The position numbers were made by a program, and so were the translations under genes. Below are positions 1-9,316 of a stretch of DNA of 64,000 nucleotides, one piece after another. This DNA is from Roseiarcus sp963742305 (GTDB lineage Bacteria > Pseudomonadota > Alphaproteobacteria > Rhizobiales > Beijerinckiaceae), in contig CAVULN010000011.1 in assembly GCA_963742305.1 (NCBI GenBank), forward strand, positions 1 through 64,000, in the 5' to 3' direction. Position 1 is the stretch's first letter; each line of letters starts with the position of its first letter. A model generated the notes under the pieces. It ran no database searches. It saw only the letters and a program-made list of their open reading frames with translations, and was not told the DNA's origin.

Positions 1-365
1 AAATCGAGCGAGAAGGCGGGGATGGAGACGTCGAAACTCCGTCCATCCGGATCGATCATCCGATACTCACCGACCATGACCCCGCTCGGCGTGGTCAGCG
101 GGCATCCCGAGGTGTAGCGGAATGCCTTGCCTGGCTCTATCGTCGGCTGCTCGCCGACGACTCCCGGTCCGCGCACCTCCTGCTGCCGGCCGTGGGCGTC
201 GGTGATCCGCCAATGTCTTTCCATCAGCGTCACAGGCGCGTCGCCGAGATTGACGATCTCGATCGAATAGCGCCAGAAATAGCGCCGCTCGTCCGGATCG
301 GAGCGTTCCGGATCGAAAGCCGGCTCCACGGTGACTTTGACCTGATGCGTAACGGCCTCGTACAT
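1..365 (-). CDS. apaG: ApaG protein, C-terminus cut by window edge
   Basis: The minus strand reads an ATG at 365 followed by an open frame of 121 codons to the left edge, with no stop yet. The start MYEAVTHQVKV, the middle RYFWRYSIEI and the stretch RYTSGCPL match the ApaG family, a small fibronectin-III-like beta-sandwich of about 130 residues, so only a few residues are missing. ApaG proteins are annotated as Co2+/Mg2+ efflux-associated, but the biochemical role is not settled. It is transcribed divergently from argE with 92 bp between the two starts, which must hold both promoters. Confidence 0.88.
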   Translation of the reverse strand, partial: MYEAVTHQVKVTVEPAFDPERSDPDERRYFWRYSIEIVNLGDAPVTLMERHWRITDAHGRQQEVRGPGVVGEQPTIEPGKAFRYTSGCPLTTPSGVMVGEYRMIDPDGRSFDVSIPAFSLD

Positions 366-457
366 GACGTCGACATTCTAGCGGCGGCCGCCGGTCAGTC
401 CACTGCCTCCGCGATGGCGTTTGCCGCGCGGCGACGCGCGTTCTCGCGAGCGGCGCC

Positions 458-1624
458 GTGACGGGCGAAGGCCGTCTCGCCGAGGCCAAGGCGCTGCTTG
501 AGCGGCTGGTTGCATTCGAAAGCGTAAGCGACGTCCCGAACCTGCCGGTCATCGACTTTGTCGAAGGCTATCTTGGGGGCCATGGGCTCGAGTCGCGGCG
601 CGCGCCCAATGGGGCGGGGGACAAGGCCGCGATCCTCTCCACGATCGGGCCTCGCGTCGACGGCGGAATCGTGCTCTCGGGTCATACCGACGTCGTGCCG
701 GTCAAAGGGCAGCAATGGTCGAGCCCGCCGTTCTCATTGCGTGAGGCCTCGGGGCGCCTCTATGGCCGTGGCGCCTGCGACATGAAGGGCTTCGACGCCT
801 GTGTGCTGGCGATGGCGCCCGCGTTCCGGGACGCTCGCCTCAAGCGCCCGGTTCACATCGTGCTGAGCTATGACGAGGAGACCACCTGTCTCGGCTCCTG
901 CGACATCATCGGCTGGTTCGGCAAGAATGAGCCGCGCCCCGCCGCGGCCATCGTCGGCGAGCCGACGATGATGGCTGTCGCCGACGCGCACAAGAGCATC
1001 GGGACCTTCCGCACGCTTGTCACCGGGCTCGAAGCCCATTCCGCTTTGCCGGAGCTGGGCGCGAACGCGATCGCGACGGCGGCGGACGTGGTGAGCGAGA
1101 TCGGCCGCCTCGCGCGCCTTTATGAGGAAGGCCCGCTCGACCCGCGCTTCACGCCGCCCTACTCGACGCTCCATGTCGGCACGATCTTCGGCGGAACGGC
1201 GCGCAATATTCTCGCGCGGGAATGCGTGTTCCATTGGGAGTTTCGCGGCTTGCCGGGCGTTCCGACCGCTTCGGCGGCGTCCAAGGTGCAGGCCTTCATC
1301 GACGAGGTTGCGACGCCGAGACTGACCCGCTTCGTGTCCGGCCCCTCGATCCTGACCACGATGGAGGTGGACGTTCCCCCACTTGCCGCCGAGCCTGGCT
1401 CGACGGCCGAGGCGCTCGCGCTGCGTCTCACCGGCTCGAATGGCGCCATCGCCGTTTCGTTCGCGACCGAAGCCGGGCATTTTCAGGCGGCTGGCGTCCC
1501 GACCGTCGTCTGCGGGCCGGGCTCGATCAATCAGGCCCACAAGCCCGACGAATTCGTGGATGAGGCGCAGCTTGCGGCTTGCCTCGAGTTCCTCGAGCGG
1601 CTCGTCGTGGAGCTGTCGCGCTAG
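458..1624 (+). CDS. argE: Acetylornithine deacetylase (M20 metallopeptidase family)
   Basis: The protein has 388 aa and a GTG start. ArgE hydrolyses N2-acetylornithine to ornithine and acetate in arginine synthesis, in the cytoplasm. Metal and catalytic residues of the M20 fold are visible: HTDVVPV (His76, Asp78), the metal-bridging Asp108 in CDMKG, and the acidic pair at 140-141 in YDEE. Length and the run through HTDVVPV, QQWSSPPF and YGRGACDMKG fit ArgE better than DapE. No clear ribosome site distinguishes this GTG from nearby starts, but conserved sequence begins within about 10 residues. It stands alone, divergent from apaG. Confidence 0.85.
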   Translation: MTGEGRLAEAKALLERLVAFESVSDVPNLPVIDFVEGYLGGHGLESRRAPNGAGDKAAILSTIGPRVDGGIVLSGHTDVVPVKGQQWSSPPFSLREASGRLYGRGACDMKGFDACVLAMAPAFRDARLKRPVHIVLSYDEETTCLGSCDIIGWFGKNEPRPAAAIVGEPTMMAVADAHKSIGTFRTLVTGLEAHSALPELGANAIATAADVVSEIGRLARLYEEGPLDPRFTPPYSTLHVGTIFGGTARNILARECVFHWEFRGLPGVPTASAASKVQAFIDEVATPRLTRFVSGPSILTTMEVDVPPLAAEPGSTAEALALRLTGSNGAIAVSFATEAGHFQAAGVPTVVCGPGSINQAHKPDEFVDEAQLAACLEFLERLVVELSR

Positions 1625-1811
1625 GCTAGGCCCGAGACGGCGAGGAAGCGCAGCGGAGCGTCCTTGCGTAAGCTCAAGAACAAGAGGCTTTCGGCGCCAG
1701 CCGGCGCCATGCTCGCCGCGCCGGGCGCTTGCGGCGGCATCCCACTAAGGGCAAATTTCACCGGCTACGCGAATCGAAGGGTGCGCGGAGCTGGGCCTTA
1801 GGGGTGGCGCG

Positions 1812-2627
1812 GTGAGGCTTCTGACGCTTGTCTATCGGCGCCTCGCGGTTTTCGTGCTCGGCGTTTTCAGCGTTTGGCTGATCGTCTTCGTTTTTCGCTT
1901 CACCGACGGCAGGCTGCCTACGATTCTGGCGCTGAGCGTAGCCTATGGGCTCGCGGCCTATGTGATCCTCCCGCGCATCGTGCGCATGAGCGTCAAGATC
2001 CTGCAGCGCAAGAGTGTGCCGAGTTTCACGCTGACCGGCGACGGCCTGCCCGGAGACCCGGTGAACCTCGTGCTCATCGGCGATCTCGCCAAGCTTCGCA
2101 CTGCGTTCCTGGCGGCCGGATGGACGGAAGCGGACCCGCTCGGTTTGACCAGCTCCTGGCGGATGGTCATCGCCTTCGCGCTCAACCGGCCCTACCCGAG
2201 CGCGCCATTCAGCACGCTCTTTCTCTTCGGGCGCGGGCAGGACGTCGGCTTCCAGAAGGCGATCGAGATGAGTCCACGCAAGCGCCATCACGTCCGCTTC
2301 TGGTCGCTGAGCCTCGGACAGACCGAGGAGACCCTCGGGAAGGCGGAGTTCTGGCTCAACACCGATCGCCCCGGTGATGAGGAGCCGGCGCTCTGGGTCG
2401 GCGCCGCGACCAAGGACACCGGCATGTCCTTTACCCGCTTCACCTTCCAGGTTACGCACAAGACCGCCGCGGACACCAACGCCGAACGTGACCTGATCGT
2501 GAGCGAACTGAAAGCGGCCGGCGCGATCGACGCTCTCGCCTTCCATCAGGCCGGCGAACGCCTGCACGGCAGACGGATCAATCACTATGTCACCGATGGC
2601 GAGGTCGCCGCGGCGAACCTCGTGTGA
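1812..2627 (+). CDS. LssY C-terminal domain membrane protein
   Basis: The protein has 271 aa and a GTG start. Two hydrophobic segments span about residues 8-28 and 35-55, so it is an inner-membrane protein with a large soluble C-terminal part. The soluble region (PVNLVLIGD near 80, then LFLFGRGQDVGFQKAI and RKRHHVRFW) matches the LssY_C domain, found alone or after PAP2 phosphatase domains and named from a Legionella secretion-linked gene. Function is unknown. It ends 18 bp before the next gene on the same strand, so the two are probably co-transcribed. Confidence 0.7.
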   Translation: MRLLTLVYRRLAVFVLGVFSVWLIVFVFRFTDGRLPTILALSVAYGLAAYVILPRIVRMSVKILQRKSVPSFTLTGDGLPGDPVNLVLIGDLAKLRTAFLAAGWTEADPLGLTSSWRMVIAFALNRPYPSAPFSTLFLFGRGQDVGFQKAIEMSPRKRHHVRFWSLSLGQTEETLGKAEFWLNTDRPGDEEPALWVGAATKDTGMSFTRFTFQVTHKTAADTNAERDLIVSELKAAGAIDALAFHQAGERLHGRRINHYVTDGEVAAANLV

Positions 2628-2645
2628 CGCTCGGGAGCTAACACG

Positions 2646-3488
2646 TTGCACGACAAAGGTCTCGTGGTGCGCAAGATGATCGAAGCCGATCTCGAACTTG
2701 CGCTCGACTGGGCCGCGGCGGAAGGCTGGAACCCTGGACTTCATGACCCGCATTGCTTCTATGCCGCCGACCCGGACGGCTTCTTTCTCGGCGAAATCGA
2801 TGGCGTTCCCGTGGGCTCCGTCTCGGCGGTGCGCTACGGCCGGGGCTTCGGCTTCTTGGGCCTCTACATCGTCAAGCCGGAGCGGCGCGGGCAGGGCTTC
2901 GGCCTCGCCCTCTGGCGAACCGCGCTGAACCGCCTCGGCGATCGCGTAGCCGGCCTCGACGGCGTCGTGGCCCAGCAGGAGAACTATCGCAAATCAGGCT
3001 TTACGCTCGCATTCCGCACCATTCGCCAGCGGGGCGAGGGCGGCGGCGAGGCGCCGGCCGGCCTGACCGGCTTGAGCGCAGTCTCAGCCGACGAGGTCGC
3101 GCGCTACGACGCAAGCGCCTTTCCGGCGCCCCGCGAGGCCTTTCTCAAGGCATGGATCAGGCAGCCACAAGCGGTCGCCCTCGGCGCGAAGGATGGGACG
3201 AGGCTCAAGGGTTACGGGGTTCTCAGGGCCTGCCGGGAGGGATTCAAGATCGGACCGCTGTTCGCCGATGACGAGCCAACCGCGGGGCGCCTGCTCGCGG
3301 CGCTGATGGCCGGCGCGCCGGGCGCCCCGGTTTTTCTCGACACTCCCGAAGCCAATCCGGCGGCCCTCGCGCTTGCCGCGCGCTTTCGCATGACTCCCGT
3401 GTTCGAGACCGCGCGCATGTACAGGAATGGAGCGCCCGAGATGCGGCTCGACCGCTGCTTCGGGCTGACCACCTTCGAGCTTGGATAA
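2646..3488 (+). CDS. GNAT N-acetyltransferase with C-terminal acetyltransferase-like extension
   Basis: The protein has 280 aa and a TTG start at 2646. The N-terminal half is a GNAT domain, with LGLYIVKPERRGQGFGLALW (about 77-96) carrying the R/Q-x-x-G-x-G/A acetyl-CoA loop. The C-terminal half (about 160-280) resembles the second domain of YitH-like acetyltransferases. Substrate is unknown. The alternative ATG at residue 12 would shorten the protein but keep the domain. The stop lies 2 bp from the stop of the convergent zwf, so the two transcripts meet tail to tail with almost no spacer. Confidence 0.72.
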   Translation: MHDKGLVVRKMIEADLELALDWAAAEGWNPGLHDPHCFYAADPDGFFLGEIDGVPVGSVSAVRYGRGFGFLGLYIVKPERRGQGFGLALWRTALNRLGDRVAGLDGVVAQQENYRKSGFTLAFRTIRQRGEGGGEAPAGLTGLSAVSADEVARYDASAFPAPREAFLKAWIRQPQAVALGAKDGTRLKGYGVLRACREGFKIGPLFADDEPTAGRLLAALMAGAPGAPVFLDTPEANPAALALAARFRMTPVFETARMYRNGAPEMRLDRCFGLTTFELG

Positions 3489-3490
3489 AA

Positions 3491-4876
3491 TCATCCCGCT
3501 CTGGGCGCCTGGGGATCCCGCCAGGGGCCGTCCGCGCCGATGAGCGCGTTCGACGCTTCCGGCCCCCAGGTTCCGGGCTCGTATTCCTGCACCATGGGCG
3601 GGTTCTTCACGATCGGCTCGACAATGCGCCACTGCGCGTCGACGACGTCCTGGCGACCGAACAGCTCATTATTCCCACGCATCGCGTCGCCAAGCAGGCG
3701 CTGATAGGGAGGCATCTCCGATGCGGCCCGTTCCATCAGCGTGAGTTCTACGTTGTCGCCAGTCATCCGCTCTCCGGGATGCTTCATCCGCAAACCCAGC
3801 GCGACGCCGACATCGGGGCTCAGCCTCGTGCGGATATAGTTCGCCGCCGGGTCGATCGGCTCGCCGAACGTCGAACGGGGCGGCGGCTTGAATTCGACCG
3901 CCACCTCGGCGGCGGTCAGAGGCAGGCATTTCCCGGCACGGATGTAAATGGGAACCCCGGCCCATCGCCAGCTGTCAACGAACAGTTTCACCGCGATATA
4001 GGTTTCGACCGTCGAATCCGGCTTCACCCCCTTGACCGCCCGATAGCCGCGATATTGGCCGCGCACGACGCTCGCCGCGTCCAGCGGCCTGACCGCTTTC
4101 AAGAGCGCGGCCTTCTGGTCGCGCTCGGCTTCATGCTCTTCGCCGGTCGGAGCGTCCATCATCACGTTCGCTAGGACTTGCAGCATGTGGTTCTGAACCA
4201 CATCGCGGAGGGCGCCAACGTCGTCGTAGAACCTGCCCCGGTCCTGAACGCCAAAAGATTCCGCCATGGTGATCTGGATGCAGCGAACATAGTTGCGATT
4301 CCACAGCGGGTCGAAAATCGCATTGGCGAACCGCGTATAGAGTATGTTCTGAACCGGCTCCTTGCCGAGATAGTGGTCGATGCGAAAGATCGCGTCTTCG
4401 GGGAAATGCGCGAGCAGGGTGCGGTTGAGCGCCTCGGCCGACTCGCGATCGCGGCCGAATGGCTTCTCCACCACGAGGCGCGCGTCGGCGTTGAGACCGC
4501 TCTTGGCGAGCGCAGAGACGACGACGCCGAACAGGCCCGGCGGAATTGCGAGATAGTGCAGCGGGCGCTTCGAGCCGCCAAGGGTCTGCTTCAATTGCGT
4601 GAAGGTCGCGGGATCGTTGTAGTCCCCATCGACATAGCGCAAGAGCCTCAGGAGCTTGGCAAGACCTGTGGCGTCGGCCGACCCGTGCTGTTTGACGCTG
4701 TCGGTAGCGCGCGCCCGCAACTGATCGACCGACCAGCCTGCTTTCGCGACCCCGACGATCGGGACATTGACGCCTTCATCGGCCACGAGTCCCAGGAGCG
4801 CCGGAAAGATCTGCTTGAAGGCGAGATCGCCGGAAGCGCCGAAGAACACGAGAGCGTCGGACTGGGCGGCCTCCAT
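3491..4876 (-). CDS. zwf: Glucose-6-phosphate 1-dehydrogenase
   Basis: The protein has 461 aa, close to the family norm of 450-500. It oxidises glucose-6-phosphate to 6-phosphogluconolactone with NAD(P)+, the entry to the Entner-Doudoroff and oxidative pentose phosphate routes. The nucleotide-binding GASGDLA lies at residues 13-19, EKPFGRD at 137-143, and the substrate-binding/catalytic RIDHYLGKE at 165-173. The edd/pgl genes that often flank zwf are not here. The downstream (minus-strand) neighbour is the convergent GNAT gene. Confidence 0.95.
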   Translation of the reverse strand: MEAAQSDALVFFGASGDLAFKQIFPALLGLVADEGVNVPIVGVAKAGWSVDQLRARATDSVKQHGSADATGLAKLLRLLRYVDGDYNDPATFTQLKQTLGGSKRPLHYLAIPPGLFGVVVSALAKSGLNADARLVVEKPFGRDRESAEALNRTLLAHFPEDAIFRIDHYLGKEPVQNILYTRFANAIFDPLWNRNYVRCIQITMAESFGVQDRGRFYDDVGALRDVVQNHMLQVLANVMMDAPTGEEHEAERDQKAALLKAVRPLDAASVVRGQYRGYRAVKGVKPDSTVETYIAVKLFVDSWRWAGVPIYIRAGKCLPLTAAEVAVEFKPPPRSTFGEPIDPAANYIRTRLSPDVGVALGLRMKHPGERMTGDNVELTLMERAASEMPPYQRLLGDAMRGNNELFGRQDVVDAQWRIVEPIVKNPPMVQEYEPGTWGPEASNALIGADGPWRDPQAPRAG

Positions 4877-4942
4877 CGAAGCTCCTCTAGGTCTGGGTGA
4901 GCGGAACCTGATGTAATCACAGTCTCGTCAGGATGGCCAACC

Positions 4943-6055
4943 TCAACGGCGACCAGGACGCCAGATGAGGTTCGTGCTCACCGCGTAATTCCAGACCACG
5001 CTCAGGAGCGCGCCTGAAAGCCCCGCAACCCACCATGTCTCATCGGCGCTGTAGAGCCACGAGGCGATGTCGATATTGGCAATGGCGCCGACGCTGCACC
5101 CGAGAGCGAAAGCCGCGAAACCCTCGATCAGCCCAAGCCCCCGGAACCGATAGGAACTATAGGTGATTTCATTGTTGAGGATGAAGTTGCTTGCCATGGC
5201 GACAATGGTGGCGATGACTTGCCCGGAAAAGAAGGTCAGACCGCCGAACCACCGAAGGACAATCAAAAGAGTTGTGAAATGGACGACCAGCCCGCTTGCG
5301 CCAATCATGGCGAACAGAACAAAGCGGGTCGGCAGAGCGCCGCCGGTGGCGTGATGAACGACGAGGCCGAGAAAGTCGATGCCGACCAGCGGCGTCAGTT
5401 TGGACTCGCCGGCCTCGCGCTTGCGGAACCGATAGGGGACTTCGACAATCTTCAATTCGCCGCCGGCCGAAAGAATCACGTCGACCAGGATCTTGAAACC
5501 GTCGGGCGAAAGGCGCGGCGCCAGACGCGAGACGATCTCCCGCGGGAGCATGAAAAAGCCGCTCATCGGATCGGCGATGGCCGCGCCAGCGATTCGCCGG
5601 AAGAACCAGGCGCCCAGGTCGCTCAGCGCCTGCCGGGCCGGAGAGAGGCCGCCTGCCTCCCTCATCCGGGTCCCGATCGCCAGATTGGCCTGACCCTTGA
5701 CGAGCGCGCGGTGCATCTCCCGAAGGATGGTCTCGTCGTGCTGGAGATCCCCGTCGATGACAGCGACGAAGTCCGCGCTCGAAGCCATCCAGCCCTCGAT
5801 GACGGCGCCCGCGAGACCAGAGCGATTGACCCGCCTGAGACAGCGGAGACGGCGGTCTTCGGCGGCCAGCCCGAACGCGACCATCGCGGTTCCGTCGGGG
5901 GAATCGTCGTCGACGACGATCATCTCCCACGGCAGGCCGTCAAGCGCGGCCTTCATGCGCTCGAATAGAACCGCGATGTTGGCCGCCTCCTGATAGGTCG
6001 GCACGACGACCGAAAGTGTCGGAGGAGCCCACCCGGACGTTTCATCGCTGGCCAT
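4943..6055 (-). CDS. GT2 glycosyltransferase fused to GtrA-like membrane domain
   Basis: The protein has 370 aa. Residues 12-230 form a GT-A family 2 domain of the dolichyl-phosphate mannosyltransferase type, with VVDDDSPDG at 48-55 and the metal-binding DGDLQHDE at 101-108. From about 240 onward, four hydrophobic segments make a GtrA domain (TRFVLFAMIGA...). Proteins of this design transfer a sugar from a nucleotide donor to a polyprenyl phosphate and may flip the product. The gene directly follows a PMT-type transferase on the same strand (20-bp gap), so the pair probably makes and then uses a lipid-linked sugar, perhaps for lipid A or another envelope glycan. The acceptor is not identifiable. 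Confidence 0.85.
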   Translation of the reverse strand: MASDETSGWAPPTLSVVVPTYQEAANIAVLFERMKAALDGLPWEMIVVDDDSPDGTAMVAFGLAAEDRRLRCLRRVNRSGLAGAVIEGWMASSADFVAVIDGDLQHDETILREMHRALVKGQANLAIGTRMREAGGLSPARQALSDLGAWFFRRIAGAAIADPMSGFFMLPREIVSRLAPRLSPDGFKILVDVILSAGGELKIVEVPYRFRKREAGESKLTPLVGIDFLGLVVHHATGGALPTRFVLFAMIGASGLVVHFTTLLIVLRWFGGLTFFSGQVIATIVAMASNFILNNEITYSSYRFRGLGLIEGFAAFALGCSVGAIANIDIASWLYSADETWWVAGLSGALLSVVWNYAVSTNLIWRPGRR

Positions 6056-6075
6056 TCCACGCCACGCTCGTTCAC

Positions 6076-7593
6076 TTAAGGCCGATGAACGCTATCCGCC
6101 GGTCGCGCCGGATAGGGCATGGGAAGGGCGCGCGTCAAGCCGTGAGCGGGGATGAGCGCAAGCCTGACCTCAGGGCGCCCGAGTCGGCCGAGGGCGAAGA
6201 ACTGAGGCCGTCCCAGCGCGGCAAACAGGGGGCCGGCGGCCGCGACGGCAGACGCGGTGTCCGACGCCGGCGTGACGATGACCCCGCTCTTGCCCGCCAG
6301 GCTTGCGGATTGGTCGACGAAAGCCCAGCCGCGCGGATCGTTCGAAAGCACGAGAACGGGCGTCCGAGGCCCGAAGGCGAGCGCGATCTTTCCGGCGTCC
6401 GACCATTTTGTCGCGATAATGAAACCGGGCGGACGGTCGAAGATTGGCGCGCTTGTCAGGCCGCGCCAGCCAAAGCTCTCGAGCAGGGGATCGGCGGAGC
6501 GGCGCGAAAGAGCCGCCCACGGCCAGCCTGTCGAAGCGTCCAGGACGGCGACGCCGGCGATTGCCGCCAGCAACGCCGATGACAGAGAAGCCCACCGGCG
6601 AAGGGCGCCAGCCGAGACAGCGAACTCATCGACCCATGCCCCCAGCAAAGGGAAGGCGAAGAACCAGCCGGGCATTGTCCAATGAGGCTGGCCGCGTCCG
6701 CCCCAGAGCGGCGTCAGGGTGAAAAGGGCGATCGGCGGCAAACTGAGGCAAAGCAGGAACAGGTAACGGTCATCCCCGCGGCGGCGGAACGCGCTCGCCA
6801 GGCCCGAGACAAGCGGCGCGAAGATCCAGGGAGAGAGAAAAGCGATTTCGCCCAACGCCATCGTCAGGAGCTGAGCCGGATGAAGTCCGCCAGGGACGCC
6901 CCGCGAGCCCTGAAATGCGAATGACGCCCAGCCGTTCTCCGCGTTCCACCAGATGACCGGCGTTATCATCGCGAGCGCGACGCAGGCTGAGACATAGGGC
7001 GCGGGATGTTTGAGCCAATGCCGCTCCTTGCGCGAAATCACGACGAAGGCCGCCAAGCCCCCGGCGGTCAGCACAGCGCTATATTTCGAGAGGCCCGCGA
7101 GACCAAGGCCCACGCCGACGAGGAGCCAATATCTCCAGGGCGCACGCGCATCAGTGGATGTCGGAAAGAACAGGCGCGCCGCCGCCCAAGCCGCAATCAT
7201 GAGCCCGAAAAGCAGCGGGCCATCGGGGACGACCCAGCTTCCGGCGGAAGCAAAGAAGAACGGCGTGACGTTGAGAGCGAAAAGGGCGATCAGAGCCGGC
7301 CGGGGACCGAACAGCCGGCTGGTGAAGCGATAGGCGATCCAGCCGATTGCAAAGAAGAGCGCAACGAAGGGCAAGCGCGCGCCGACATTCTCGCCCACGG
7401 CGCGAGCGGCAAAATGCGCGACCCACAGATGCAATGGAGGATGGTCGAAATAGGAGAGGGACAGGCGGCGCGAGATCGCGATCGTGTAGCTTTCATCGAT
7501 CCCGAGCCCAAGCAGGAGAGCAAAAAGAAGCCGCGCGGCGGCGAACCCAATGAGGATCGCGGCGGCGAGACGATCGTTCTCTGGATCCGGCAT
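6076..7593 (-). CDS. GT39/PMT-family glycosyltransferase (ArnT-like)
   Basis: The protein has 505 aa, with about ten hydrophobic segments over the first 370 residues followed by a soluble C-terminal part. GIDESYTIAISRRLSLSYFD near residue 30 is the first periplasmic loop of the PMT/ArnT fold and holds the expected acidic residues, while HPPLHLWVAH follows the usual pattern. Such enzymes move a sugar from a polyprenyl-phosphate carrier to an outer acceptor. It lies between lpd and the GT2-GtrA gene on the same strand, and pairs logically with the latter as the consumer of its product. Confidence 0.82.
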   Translation of the reverse strand: MPDPENDRLAAAILIGFAAARLLFALLLGLGIDESYTIAISRRLSLSYFDHPPLHLWVAHFAARAVGENVGARLPFVALFFAIGWIAYRFTSRLFGPRPALIALFALNVTPFFFASAGSWVVPDGPLLFGLMIAAWAAARLFFPTSTDARAPWRYWLLVGVGLGLAGLSKYSAVLTAGGLAAFVVISRKERHWLKHPAPYVSACVALAMITPVIWWNAENGWASFAFQGSRGVPGGLHPAQLLTMALGEIAFLSPWIFAPLVSGLASAFRRRGDDRYLFLLCLSLPPIALFTLTPLWGGRGQPHWTMPGWFFAFPLLGAWVDEFAVSAGALRRWASLSSALLAAIAGVAVLDASTGWPWAALSRRSADPLLESFGWRGLTSAPIFDRPPGFIIATKWSDAGKIALAFGPRTPVLVLSNDPRGWAFVDQSASLAGKSGVIVTPASDTASAVAAAGPLFAALGRPQFFALGRLGRPEVRLALIPAHGLTRALPMPYPARPADSVHRP

Positions 7594-7602
7594 TCAGTGC
7601 GC

Positions 7603-8991
7603 TTAAATGTGCAGCGGATGACCAAGCGCCGCGAGCGCCGACTCGGGGAAGGCCTCGCTCATCGTCGGGTGGGCGTGGATGGTGAGGGCAATGTCCTCGA
7701 GGCGCGCGCCCATCTCCAGAGCGAGTGAAAAGACGGCGGAGAGTTCCGAGACGCCCGACCCGACGGCGTGGATGCCGACCACGACATGGTTGTCGGCGCG
7801 GGCGATGACGCGCACGAAGCCCTCGTCGTCCTGAAGCGTCATGGCCCGGCCATTGGCGCGGAACGGGAAATGGCCGACGCGAATTTCGCCATGCGCGGCC
7901 CTGGCGGCATCGGGCGAGAGCCCCACGGCGATGATCTCCGGGTCGGTGAAGCATATCGCGGGAATGGCTTTGTGGTCGAAGGCGCGTCTCTCACCGGCGA
8001 TGATCTCGGCGACCATCGCGCCTTGCGCCATCGCGCGATGGGCGAGCATCGGCTCGCCGGTCACATCGCCGATCGCCCAGACGTTGCGCATCGAGGTCGA
8101 GCATTTTTCGTCGATGCGCACATTCTGTCCGCTCATCGCAAGATCGAGCGACCCGAGCCCGAAGCCGGCCGTGCGGGCGCGCCTGCCGGCCGCGACCAGA
8201 ACCTTGTCAGCCGAGATGGATCGCTCAGCGCCGTCGGCCACGGCGACCTTGAGGGCGCCATTGGCGTGCGCAGTCGCGTTTGCGCCGGTGAGCGCCCCGA
8301 CCCCGAGATCGGCGAGGCGACGCACGACCGGCTGGGTCAGTTCCGCGTCGTAGAGCGGCAGGATCTTGGGCAAGGCCTCGACGATCGTCACACTGGCGCC
8401 CAGCTTAGCGAAAGCCATGCCGAGCTCCATGCCGATATAGCCCGCGCCGACCACGGCGAGCGATCGTGGAACCTCGGTCAGCTTGAGCGCGTCGGTCGAC
8501 GACAGGACGTCGCCGCCGAACTTAAGCGACGGCAGTTCGACGGGCTCCGATCCGGTCGCAAGAACGAGGTGCTCGCACTGGATGCGGCTTTCGCCGGTGT
8601 CGGCGCTCACCGTCGCCGTCTTGCCGTCGACGAGCGTCGCCCTTCCAAGAAGGGTGCGCACCTTAGCCTTCTTCAAAAGCGCGCCGACGCCGCCCGTGAG
8701 CCGGGCCACGATCCCATCCTTCCAGGCGATTGTGCGGGCGTAATCGAGCTCGGGCGGCCCAACCGAGAGGCCGATGGAGTTCAAGCCTCGCGGCTCGCGG
8801 AGGCCATGCGCTGCGTGGGCGGCGTGGATCAGCGCTTTTGAGGGGATGCAGCCGACATTGAGGCAGGTTCCGCCGAGCCGGCTCTGTTCGACGAGAATGG
8901 TGTCGAGGCCGAGCTGGCCTAGGCGAATCGCGGCGACATAGCCGCCGGGGCCGCCGCCGATGACGAGAACCTTGCAGCGGAGCTCGTTCAC
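7603..8991 (-). CDS. lpdA: Dihydrolipoyl dehydrogenase (E3) of the branched-chain complex
   Basis: The protein has 462 aa. It reoxidises dihydrolipoamide on the E2 subunit, passing electrons through FAD to NAD+. The FAD-binding IGGGPGGY starts at residue 11, the redox disulfide is Cys43/Cys48 in GGTCLNVGCIPSK, a second NAD-binding GAGYIG lies near 180, and the C-terminal HAHPTMSE carries the active-site His of the partner subunit. It is the last gene of the bkd operon, 325 bp after the E2 gene, so it may also have its own promoter. The symbol lpdV would be equally suitable. Confidence 0.92.
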   Translation of the reverse strand: MNELRCKVLVIGGGPGGYVAAIRLGQLGLDTILVEQSRLGGTCLNVGCIPSKALIHAAHAAHGLREPRGLNSIGLSVGPPELDYARTIAWKDGIVARLTGGVGALLKKAKVRTLLGRATLVDGKTATVSADTGESRIQCEHLVLATGSEPVELPSLKFGGDVLSSTDALKLTEVPRSLAVVGAGYIGMELGMAFAKLGASVTIVEALPKILPLYDAELTQPVVRRLADLGVGALTGANATAHANGALKVAVADGAERSISADKVLVAAGRRARTAGFGLGSLDLAMSGQNVRIDEKCSTSMRNVWAIGDVTGEPMLAHRAMAQGAMVAEIIAGERRAFDHKAIPAICFTDPEIIAVGLSPDAARAAHGEIRVGHFPFRANGRAMTLQDDEGFVRVIARADNHVVVGIHAVGSGVSELSAVFSLALEMGARLEDIALTIHAHPTMSEAFPESALAALGHPLHI

Positions 8992-9316
8992 GAGACCCCT
9001 CGATGTGTGGAAAACTCGCTTGCGCTATCGGATCGCACGAATCCCGTTCGCTTCATCTCGTTCTCACTAAGTTGAGCGACAACCATCAGTTGGGACGCGT
9101 GACGCTGAACTGTAACCGAAGGCCAGCGCCTTCTGGCGCGGCTCGCGCCTTCCGAAATAGCGAGGCAGCCTTTTGACGCAGCGAAAATTTCCCGATGAGG
9201 CTTAATTTGAGCGTCTCGCCGCTTTCAACAAAGCGCAGGTAAGCGAAAATCTGCGCCAGAAGCCGTATTCGATAAAAGGCCATTGTCACGCACGAGCGCT
9301 CCTCTATCAGCTCTTC
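8992..9316. other. Intergenic stretch between E2 and E3 genes
   Basis: This is 325 bp without a supported gene. A 67-codon minus-strand frame at 9086-9289 has no recognisable protein features and is not called. The stretch is less GC-rich than its neighbours and could hold a separate promoter for lpdA, but no convincing -35/-10 pair was found. Confidence 0.5.

Noticed and set aside
9086..9289. 67-codon minus-strand frame between E2 and E3 genes
   Set aside because: No recognisable start context, hydrophobic pattern or family; kept as intergenic.
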